From NCBI GenBank assembly GCA_034336665.1, contig CM067564.1, positions 47,663,451 through 47,727,450 on the forward strand: DNA of 64,000 nucleotides, read 5' to 3'. Made by a program: the position numbers and the translations under genes. This DNA comes from Luscinia megarhynchos. Lineage: Eukaryota; Chordata; Aves; Passeriformes; Turdidae. This document shows positions 29,601 through 41,600 of this stretch, piece after piece (position 1 is the first letter of the stretch; each line of letters starts with the position of its first letter). Below the pieces are notes generated by a model. That model was not told where the DNA came from, did not search any database, and saw only the letters and a program-made list of their open reading frames with translations.

Positions 29601-32600
29601 GGGCATTTTGTACATTTCTTAATTTCTGTGACTCTACAAGTCAGATTAAAGAATGAAGCAATGGAGCCAGAACTCCTGCCTCACAAGCACAATCATAATG
29701 GATAAAAGCAGTGCATTCACAGGGCCTGAACAGGTACTAAGTGCCACCCACACTGCTCAGCGGGAAGAGAAGGATGATGTGGAATTGGAATGTTACCAGG
29801 GAAGCACTTTTGGCTTTTATTTCTTCGCCAGGACATAAAACTCCTTGATCTCAAGCACATCCCTTAATTTTACCCTCAACTGAAACAGGTCACTGAAACA
29901 CCAATGAGTCAAGTTCAACTGAACAAAAAGGACCTCAGTACAGAGAAGTCACAGGATGAAAAGCTGACAGTAAATACACTGGAGGCTTGCAGCTTTTGAG
30001 TTAAAATGTGCACAACCATTAACACTTAAGAAGCAGCTAACTTCTGAATTAGGACTAACCAATAATAACACTAAAAATCTCCACATGAACAACTTCTCTT
30101 ACTGCAGGCAAACTTGCAGCTTCACAGATCACCATAGATGGGAACACCAAAAAAAATCATAAGCCACGACAGCCCCTATAAACTGCTTAACATTTATGTA
30201 CAATTGTTTAGAATTTAAAGCCTAAGAAAAGATTTCAGACTTTTCATATTGAAGTAACAGAAAATAATTTACAGAATTGCAGTATTCTGGTATACCTAAA
30301 TTGTTCTGCATACAAGAAGATAATGCAGTTAGACAGCAAAGAACCACACGAAAGTCCTAAAGATGTGAGCACTATGGGTTAAATCACAGTCTGCAGTTCT
30401 GGATTAAAAGGCTAATATTTAGCTTTAAATCAATCCTCCAATGCAAATGTGAAAGCCACTTGTATACTGGCATTGAAAAATCTTTTTAAAAGGCCTTCTG
30501 TTCTGTTGGGTTAAGAGCTTCAAATCACAGCTGAAAATGTAAATGTGATCCATTCATCAGTATTCAACAGAGATGTATTCTAACACTGATTTACAGTGAG
30601 TTGAGGAAGAAACGGCCTTTTTTGTCAAATTAAGATTTCTGTCCTGAAGAATCCTGATTTGTCCCAATCTATCCAACCCTAGTGGTAGCAAGAAAGTTCC
30701 CTGGCAACACTACATAATTACTTTCATTTCCCAGTGTCTGTTTTGCACCTCAAACAAAAAAACAGTTTTACACGTTTTTGATGAAACCGTTATGCCTTCA
30801 CATTTCCCAAGTGACCTCAGAAGATGAAAGAGACTTATTCTGTCCTCGAAATACCTCATTGTGGCTGGAAATAAAGCAGCTATACTTAAGCAGCTTGGAA
30901 ACTAAATGCTTTTGGAAAACATACTGCTTTATCTGCATCCTTAAGGACACCACTCTCCTTTCACAAAAAACCTTCCTCAAAAACATTAGCATAAAAAGCA
31001 CTCTTCTCCCACAGTATCACAGGGATATTGCAAAAGTTCCTGGGTTAGTAAAAACAAGTATGGAACAACAATAATGGAAGGTAAAACCATATCATTATGG
31101 TTCAGTGAAGTTATACACAGAAAAAAATCATTGTTAATGGACAGTACACAAAGCCTTGAAGCAGTGTGTTGCAGAATATGTAGAATTTTCTACATCAGAA
31201 AGGATTATGATGTTGAAGACACTCAGAACTGCTTTTTTACCAACCACAGCAATACAGTTTACTTAAATATTGGGATAGGTTGCCCTTTCAAATTGTCTTC
31301 ATCTATCTTCAGCTGGTATTTACATTCCAACTGCTTGTGTTCAGAACAAGCAGCTCAGTCAACATCCTGTTTCTCCAGCTGAGTAGCCCACAGATGGGGT
31401 CACCAATGCAGGCACATAAACAAAGCTGAACTTAAGATCTTAAAAGAATCAAGGTGGCTTGAGTATTTATTAGTCAAGTATGTCCCAATACAGACAGCAG
31501 GAAAAGGAATTAAGAATTGTACATCAAATGTTAATATTACTTTATATTAGGAACCCTTCATATTTATAATCAAAGACCAACAGTGAGATCAGCTGAGCCA
31601 TTCACTTCAGTGTTAATTCCAACTACTGGAGACCAGAACCATGACAAAACTAGCAGCTCCAGCCTATCCCACCACCTATCCTGCTCTGCTGAGTTCTGAG
31701 AGAAAAGTTAATATTTTAACAATTATTATTACTTTTAATACAAATCTCTAGGGCAATGGAAGTATCACTGGGAAGATGACAAACGAGGAAACTATGTATG
31801 CTCTAGGAATTTCTTAACTCTGTTCATAGTACAGCCTGATCATAGACACATTTTTTAACAGTGCAATATATCAGGAATTTAACTTTTGCTTTCACACCAT
31901 CTGTGAAATCACACTGCTGAATTTACAAGCCTTGTCATGCATTTTTCCTATTTGAAAGTACCTCCTTTCACTGTGCACATCTACAAGTTCCTCCAGATCA
32001 CAGTCACCTAGCACAATTTAGCACATTATGCAAAGAGAATAAAGGATTTTCAAAGAGGTTCCAAGAGTTAATAATCAATGTCAGCAATCTAGAACCTACA
32101 TCACCAGGAAACAATACAGGGCAGTGGTACAAACATCACTGTATGGTCATAGACCAGCCAAAAAGCCACTTCCATTTTACAAGTACAGAAAGTTCTCTAT
32201 TATAGCAGAGCTGAAGACAAAAGTCTAAGTGTTCCTGCTTTACACTGTTGTAGATGTTCTAAGCTGTGAAAAAGAAATTCTTCTCCCATTGTGCTTTGAT
32301 GCATTTCATGATTACCAGCAGTCTGGATCATTGATTCTAAACTTTTCTTTGGTGCTTCAGCATAAGCCACTCCAAAAGTGCACATCAGGATTAAACAAAT
32401 TGAATATACACTGGTTTTAAAAAATACATGCACATCATAAATTAAATAATAAATGGGTGGATCCATCTTGGTCCCCTTCCATTCTTACCTTTGTCTAGGA
32501 ACTATGAAAAGGGCTCGTACCAGTTTTCTTCTGTTGGCTTTTGTATTCATATTCATGCAAAAATCCATTGCTGCCTATAAAGAGGAAAGTTAATGCAATA

Positions 32601-35600
32601 CTTCACTTTAATGCAGTGGGTTTTCAAGAAAGCAACAGAAAATGGTGTTAAACATTGCTTTTACAGAGCTATCCTACTACATGCAACTGCTTTAAAAATA
32701 ACCATAAAGAAAAATCTTCAGTTTTGGCTAGAACTGGCAGAGTTAGAAAACATCTCCATTGAGAGGAATACAGACTGATCAAAAATTAATTCAGCTACTG
32801 TCAAAAGCTTGAAGTCTTTATTTCCTATCTATCATTATGGCTTTTAAGAGTGCAAAAAACTGAAACTATGACCATACCTTGTCTATGAGGTCTCTGTTGA
32901 CACAATTTGGAAGCTGCTGAAGAAAAGCATCTACTATGAGTTTCAAGTGAGATCCAGTACTGGCTTCTTCATCCTCTTGTTCTAACAGAGAGAAATAAAC
33001 AAGCAGCACACATCTTTAAGCTATGAAATATAATAATTTACAAACATATTCCCCAAACAGTGCATTTGTAATGTTTAGTTGTTAAGTATTCATTCCTCTT
33101 TGTAGTCACTTTTCAGGCAACTGCCTCTACATCTGCTTACTTTTAAATGCTGTGTGAAGGAATTGGTAACTTTCACTACATAAACATCTTTAAAACAATT
33201 TTCACTTGTATCTAAATGACTTGCTACAAAAACATCCATCACAATCCTAAAAGTTTGTAGCTACCAGTTTCATAAATAAATAAATTGCCCTGAATGCACT
33301 CTACAAATTCACAAACTAAAACAAGCTAAAAAAAAAACACATCAAGAAAAGAAAAAGAATTCTTAAAATCAATTATTTTTACCTTGCTCATCAAGAAGCT
33401 TCTTTGTAAGATCTTCTGCCTCATCTCCACAGTCCAACTCCAGTGCATCATCATTAATATCCAGGTTCTCCAGCTCCAATTCCAGATCCTCATTCCCAGC
33501 TGCTTCCTTATTATCTTTGGCATCTTTTGAATCTATTTACAAGTTATATAGAAATACCAAATAAATACTAATAAATCGTTAAATATATGCAGCCATTATT
33601 AGAATACAGAAAGATTAATGCTGCTAAACCTACATCTCTTTAGTGTCTTAATGGAAAATCTTCTACACAGATTAAGAAAAAAGAGGAAAAAGCAAAACAG
33701 GAGGAAGGTGTTGATGAAATAACATGCTATATAAAAAGTAAAATAAAGATTATTACTTTCCTTGAACAAAATATCTGAATCTGATAAAGATTCAGAAAAG
33801 AATAGTTAATATTTTTTCTTGGACCACAACACTGCTCCAACACTGAGCATTCTTCCAAGAGATTATGCTTAATTTAAAAAAAATAAATTTCAAGGCATGT
33901 AACCTAATTAAAATTCTAAAATTTTTCAAAGCTGAGTGTGACAACTTCTAAACAGTGCACGCATCATATGGAAATATAGACCCACAAACAAGTAACATGT
34001 TTAGAATCACAAATAAAATTAGTCTGGAATGGATCTTACTGATATCTCCAGTTGGAGATAACCTTTTGGTCAAAGTGGACAAACACTATTCACACCAGAT
34101 TTCTCAGATGCTTCTCCAATTGTTTTAAAATAGTAAGACAGAGATTCCAGTCTCCCTGGGCAAACTGCTCCAATATCTAAAGGTTATTACAGAGAAATGT
34201 CAGAATTCTCCATACATGCATCTTCTACTACACTTTGAGCCAGAGATGGTGACTTTTCATCCCCCTGTGCCTGAAGTCTGCACATGCCTGGTTGAGAACT
34301 GAGAGATGTGTCAGAAGTGAGGAACCACCCAGGCCTTCTAATCTAGTGACATTTTATGCTGACAAAGTCACCTACCATTAATAATTTAATAAGAAAGTAA
34401 CAGTGGAAAAATCTTCAAACACTGAAATCTGCAACAAAAGGGAAAACTCTTCTCATTTTTCATAGAAAAGTTGGTATATGCTCACACTGGTTAACCTCAA
34501 ATTACTTGAAATTTACAATTCTAACAATATTAAAATGAATTTACTTTTTTTCCTTCGTTAATAACCAGATACAATCCATTCCACACCTTATTTATTCCCT
34601 AAAAATTCATCCAAACTGGTGTACTGCCCTGATTACCACAAATTATTTCATTAAAGGCTCTCTACTTCCATCAAGCTTGTTTATCTGTTGGACAAGATAT
34701 GTTGAAGAAAACAGTCATCTAAGCATCCTACCTCTTGATTCATCTTTGCTGGAATCCTTGCTCTGGGAATATTTTTCATTATCTTTAAACAAAATTGCTG
34801 GCACAAAAGCCTTCAAGTCAATGAGATTCTCATAGAAGTTTCTAGCATCTTCATCTTCCCAGATACCCCCCTCCAGGTCATATTCTCCAGGCTTTCCTGG
34901 TGTGAAAATATCAATACCAGGTCCATGTTCTGCAAAAACAGTGAAACCATAAGAAAGTTATTTACACAAATTTATAATCTTTTATGAAGAGGCGCCTTAG
35001 AGATCAACAGTCCTTCTAGGAAAGTGTTAAACTATTTATTGCTACCTCTGTTTTCACCTAAATATTTCAACACATACTTGAAAGTGTTTTTAACAATTCA
35101 ATCTTAATATTAAACATTAAGAAATTACCTTAAAATCATAAATTTCTTTTTGATTGAAAATACAGACAGAATCAGAGGAAGTAGAATCAAGAAAAACTAA
35201 GCAACACATTATGTGGTATTAGAAATTTATAACACACTTTAATAACATTAGCATTAAAAGTAATCACTTTGAGTATGATGAACTGTACCCCACTGAGTTT
35301 TAAGAACGAAGTTGAAAAAGAACAATTAAATATTTAGAGGCATTCAAGAAATACAGCTTTTTAAAGTTCAAGATAATTTAAGGCAAAAGATACTCATGGT
35401 TTCAATAATATCTTAACGAATCTCAAAGTTTAGGTTTAGAGGCACTGAAAGCTGCACCTCTGCTCAGGAGGCCAGAGAGCCACACCTAGTGACTTATCTG
35501 GCTCAACAATATGCTCCTGCCCATAACATCATGACCCAAAAATAAACTTGAAACGTATTTTTCAACAGTATCAGCTTTTAAAACTCTAACAGTTTTTAAA

Positions 35601-38600
35601 TACTAAAAACTGCATAATATAAAAGGAAAGGATCAGGTTAAAAACGTTTTTAATTTTCCATTTATTGTTCTATTCCCAGCAAACAAACCTGAAGAGATAT
35701 TATTTACAATTCCAAAACTACAGAGAATATACAATAGTTATGGCTACATATTAGGCATAATTACTTAAATTTTTTTTAAAAATGTATTATTCATTAGCTG
35801 CTATCCTTTAGGGGGAAAGGCTGAATGAAATGAAACCAGCAGAAAGAACACATTGGCAGGAGGGTTTGGTTAGTTTTTCCACCACATCCAAGCCAGTCCA
35901 GGGCTCTGCTGCTTTAGAATCTGGCTTACCCTCGGGCGTAGGTTTCTCCTGGGGGAGGTCAGGCATGTTCTCATCCAAAAGATCAGCCAGAGACTGAGAA
36001 TTTGCCAACAGCTTCTGATACGACATGGCAAATTCCTCATATTGCTTGTGTCGATCTTCACTCAGCTCTCCTTTGGAGTGAAGAATGCGTCTACAAAAAC
36101 CAAACTTACAGTAAGACCACCTTTTTCCTTAAAATGTTTCTGAGCTATGCTGAACCATTAGGAATTTCTCTGAGCAAAGCTAACTTGCCCTCTGTGAGGG
36201 AACTGTAACAATTCTAGTTTAGACCACAATAGCAAACATTTAAGTGAAATTATTCTTTTTCCAACCCACACTGAAGTTCCAACTTTGATCCCACTGAGGG
36301 CAGTACAGTCACAGAAGCTCCAGCATCCATGTCCAAAGAGAAAGGCCTGCTTACTCTTTGCCACAATTAGATTGCATTAGTCCTAAAAAGACTTACACAG
36401 TAAAATAAAATATTCTGCTTTATCACCAAGCTAGATAAAAGTTGTTTTGCACCTGTAACAATCCATTTCCATATTGTTTAAATGATTACATGAGCTATTA
36501 TCACAGGGAGGGTCAAAAAATTTGCAAGCAGCCCATTGATTTTCCAACAAACCAAGTTATTTCAAGGCTATCAGTCCAAATTATGAGCAGTTACATTTGT
36601 TTCTTCAGCTGCTCTTTATTTTCTTTTACAAAACTTTTCATATTTGCTTTGATTAATAATTTTTAAAATTGAAATCTGTTGTCAAAAATAACTTGCATTT
36701 GAAGGACCCTAAGCACTGCTTACAAATGCTGGAACCACTGACCAGACACCCTGTGCTGAGATGAAAGCATCAGAAGTCTGAAAAAAGGTGCAAATGCCAC
36801 AATTCCCAAAGCAGGTTGTATCATTACATTATCATCTGTAGGAGTCCAATACCATTAGGCTTTTATTATGCAATAAGCAAACAGTCACAGTCTTGCCAAA
36901 AGACACAAGCATTTTGTGGCATAAGAATACTGAAATAGTTAAGGCAATGTAAGTTGAGGGAATATAAGTTTTCTAGTTTCAGGTTAATTGCAAAACAAAA
37001 GTCATTCATCGTACATATTCACAGGGTGAGCAACAAAATCCCACAAGTGTCTAGCCAGAGAGCAAGAAGCCTTAATGCTGGCAAAAGTTCTATTTCTCTG
37101 ACAAAACACACTTATTCAGTATGTACTGCCAGCTCCTGCAAAGTACAGCAAAGAAAAATTAACAAATTAAATAACCACTGACTATTTGTGAAGTGCAGTA
37201 GTTCAGTTTGGATTCAGGAAACACATTAAGGAGTGAATTCATAGCTTCTCCATGGAGACTGCTGTCCATTGCACACATACTTTAAACCAGCAGCTTTATA
37301 AACACGAGCATTGAAGCTCCGTGCTCGTATTAAAAAACAAAAAAATTGTAACAATAGTACAAGACTTTCAGTTCCAAGAAGACAAGTGTTAGCAAATTCA
37401 AAGAAGCTAAAGTAAATGAAGCAAACTTTAAAAAGCACAGTTCACCTCTGAATACAATTACAAGTACAGCACACAGTACTTGTCTTACTTTATGTCTCTC
37501 CAAAGCACAAGGCAAATTCAGCCCATCTTAAAAACATCTTTAATTTAGACAAAAGAAGTTTCTTCCGTAGCTAACCATTATTTTTGAAAACTCTCTCCAG
37601 AATTTGGGAATCAAGGTGTTTCCTTCCAATGACACAATCTAGCAAGTTTTGTTGTACTCTCAGCTCTGTAACCAAATGACCACCAGGTTTTATGTTACAT
37701 CTACAGTAAAGTCAAAGCATAACTCAAGGTACTTTTCTCCTAACTATCCATTTAACCAGCAATGCCTGAATCTGCTTTAATTTTACCCAAATGATTCCAC
37801 AGGTAACACGTTTTTCACCCTACTTCCTATCATACAGACTTCATAACACCCACTCATTGGAACACCAGACAGAATCAATGTACCCAGAACCAACGACAAT
37901 TGTGAAAGTAGAAAGGTTCGTATTCATTCACTCTGAAAAAATTACACCTAAGTCAGTAATGCACTTTGAACTAGTAAGGTACTCGTACAAATAACAGTAC
38001 CTCAAAAGTCAGTTTATGCTCCTGTGAAATTCAACACTTGGCTGAGACCAGATAGGACCACAGCATAAAACTCATCAGCACAATGGATTCTTGCTTTGGA
38101 AACATAAAAATTTAATGCATTCCAAGCATACATTTGGCTCTGGATGGATGTCCAGCCTTCCAGCCAAAATATGTGTCTATACACAGCAGCATGTTCGTTT
38201 CTATCTGACTGGAATGCTTCCAGAAGAAATTGAGAATGACTGTTTTAAGAATAGCATTTGGGTTTAGGCTGGCTCCAATAATGAGAATTCAGGATGCTTT
38301 AAAGCCAACAATTATTAAACAACATGAACATGGCAGAAATAAAATTATTCAGATCTCAAGGTCTGCATATTCGTACCCTGCAACATTAGTACTACATATA
38401 AATATTTAGGAGGACTTTCATCAGATTGTCTATGCTCTCCAACATTTTAATACATTTATTTAATATATATTTGCCCACCTTGGAGTGTAACAGATACCTT
38501 CTTAATTTAACCTATGTTTTCCTTCATCCTGGTACACTAAAAAAAGTAAACAAGCCAAAGCAGTTGTGGCATATGCTTCGTTAGATACATGTGGGTGGAA

Positions 38601-41600
38601 AAGGGAGAAATCAGATTGTGCCAACTGGAAAAGGACAGTACCAGCTGGGAAAGCAGCACTGCTCTCATGCTGATAAAGGAAACAGTACCAAACAGAGTAA
38701 AGAGAATTACAGCTAAAGGTCAACCTCCCTTTCCTTTAAAAGATATTCAAAGAGTCTGTTTTGTCTCTGCTTTTAAGTATTCAGAACAAATTCAGAACTT
38801 CTTTTAGAAACACTGCAGAACACACTTATTTTCTACACACTGCTAACAAACTCTGTTCATAAATACTGCAACAAATCTAGGCACTTCATAAAGAAACTAA
38901 TTTTTATTCATAAGTAAAAAGCAACTTTCAATTGTCACCTGTTTTGTCTTTCAATATTTTGTAGCTCCCTGTGGTCCCTTTTCAGGTGTTTGGTCAAAGA
39001 TGTAAAGTATTCCTTCAACAAATTCTGGAAGGGCTGTTGTTTCTCTGGGCTAATTATCTCACTAGGAGGAAAGCTCAAGTTAAACTTCTCTGCAACGGTT
39101 TTTACTTTCCTTGGTACCAAACCAGCAATGTCATCTCCACAGTGCCGACAAAAGCTGATAACCACAGAAACATGAGTGTGGGATTCTCGATCAGCGTTAA
39201 TAATATTTTTAAGCTGCTCATAGATTAAAGACAAACCTTCCTTGTCAGTGAAAATCCCAACTATTGTCAATTCTGCAATGAAACGCAAATCAGTTCTTAA
39301 CTTGGTAATGTTGGGAGTCTTCTCTTCTTTCCTTGCTTCAAAATGTTTCTTCCAAGCCTGAAGTAATGAAGGAGCAAAATCAGCATATCGCTGGTGAAAG
39401 AGGGAACACAAGTGCACAGCGCAGTTCACATCTGATATTTTCAGTTTGGCCTCCACAATAGAAGCTACTGCTTCTGCAATGTATTTGCTTAAATTCAGGC
39501 TATTAAAGTCATGGGACAAGGAGTCCCTTTGTTGCTCTGTAATGGTTTTTAGCTTCTTAACAAAAGCCGTGTTCTTCTTCAGACTGGAGTCCAGTCTGCT
39601 GAAGAAGTTTTCCTCTGGACGACTCTCCGGTGCGTTCTGGTTTTTGCTGCGGAGCTCTTTTCTTGCCTGATGGCGTTCCCAAGCCTCCTGATGGAGCTGA
39701 TGTGCTTCGTCCTTCTCCCTGTGCAACACAAAAATTAGTCATTTTTGTTATGGAGCCTTAATCTCAGGGTATCAGTTCAAAGGAAAAAAGGTCACAGCTG
39801 GAAAAACTTCAGGAGTTCTAACACAATTTCACCTTACTCTCTTCTTAAATATCTACCAAGCTAATCCTAGAAAGCTAAAGCAACTGCTTCAAAAACTCTC
39901 CTTAAGTTTTGTGTTGCAAAGGGCAAGCACTACTTGTTACAAAACAAAATTTCTCAAATATTTGTTGGGATTAATATGCTGAACATATTATTCCAAACAG
40001 ACTTCAAAAATATAAACACGAAACTCCATTTACTACAGATGGACATGAAGTTCTGACAGAGGAAGAGGAAACAGCCTTTCAACAGGTTACCATATTACAC
40101 TTTCAGGAAAATCTTTTATTGGCAGACTACTGAAGTTACACAGAAAATTTGGAATAGGTGAAATATAACTGTCCCAGATAGAATTTGGCTATGACATTGC
40201 CTCAATCTTAAAAGTGAAATATTTCAGACCTCAGAATGGCCAGAATCTCAGCTTTACTGGTCTAAAGATGCCACCTCCAATGCTGTACACTACTGTTGGG
40301 TAACATACTAAGAAACGTGGTAATATCACATATTAAACTGCCACGTTACATTCTGAGTTTGCCATCCAGGTATCTATCAGTCTGTGACTGATTAAAAGAA
40401 ATGGCGATCATTTCTCACATCAGATTTGCTCCTGTTATGCACAGTCTGTAGACCTGTTAAGAGTCTATATTCCAAATTTTTGGACAATAACACATCATCT
40501 TAAATGCATCTGTGTTTCTTTATTGTTCTGATTTGGGCTGGGACAGAGTTAATTTTCTTCAGAGTATCCTGTATGGGGCTGTGTTTTGGATTTGTGCTGG
40601 AATCAGTGCTGATGACACAGGGGTGATTTCACTGTTGCTGGGCAGGGCTTGCACACAGTCAAGGCCTTTTCTGCTCCTCACCCCATCAAGGAACAGTCAG
40701 GGGCTGCACAAGGAGTTGGGAGGGAACACAGTCAGGACAGCTGACCCCAACTGACCCAAGGGATATCCCAGTCCATATGACATCATGGTCAACATGTAAA
40801 TCTGGGAGAAGAAAGGAGGGGAGCGATGATAGGAGTGATGGCGTTTGTCTTCCCAAGTCACTGCTACACTTGACGGAGCCCTGCTGTCCTGGGGACTGCT
40901 GGGGAAGGAATTCCTTGTTTTGGTTTGCTTGCCTGCACAGCTCCTGCTTTTCCCATTGAACTGTTTTTATATCAACTCATGAGATTTCTCACTTTTATTC
41001 TTTTGATTCTCTTCCCCATCCTGTTGAGGGGAGGGAGTGGCTATGTGGGGCTGATGCCAGCTGGGGTTAAATCACAACTCATCAATTTATTCAAGCATAA
41101 CTGTGGCCTCCATGGTCATCATATGCTGAACACTATCAAACCATAATAGAGACCAAAGTAACAGAGATTACAAGTGAAAACTCAAAACCTCTTAGAAGTC
41201 ATTAAACACAATCAGCCACATAAAATTGCTAACACTACATGCAGCTTCTTAAAAGTAACTCCAACACTTAATCTTTTGTAACTCTGACCACATTTCTGAT
41301 AACAGAACTCCAGCATTTGGCACAATTAAGCATTTAAAAGATAACTTACTTCAGCTGAGCAGCTTCTTCTTCTTGTTTCTTTTTCTCTTCCTCCTCTTGT
41401 TTCTTTTTCTCCTCTTCTTCAAGCTTCTTTTTTTCTTCTTCTTCTTTCTTCTTTTGCTCCTCTTCTGCCTTTACTTTATCCTCTTCTTTTTTCTTCCTCT
41501 CCTTTTCTTCCTTCTTTCTTTTATCCTCTTCCATTTTTTTCTTTTTATCGTCAGGAACCTTTAAAGTCTCTCTCTTCATGCCAACCTTCACATCCTCTTT

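Noticed and set aside
35808..36026. Continuation of UPF2 exon 4 beyond its donor (ending in a Ser/Phe-rich tail)
   Set aside because: The human protein and the in-frame join to exon 5 show splicing at 35930. The extension is intron read-through.
41373..41564. Phe/Leu-rich plus-strand open frame that looks like a membrane protein
   Set aside because: It is the antisense of the Lys/Glu-rich coding part of UPF2 exon 2.
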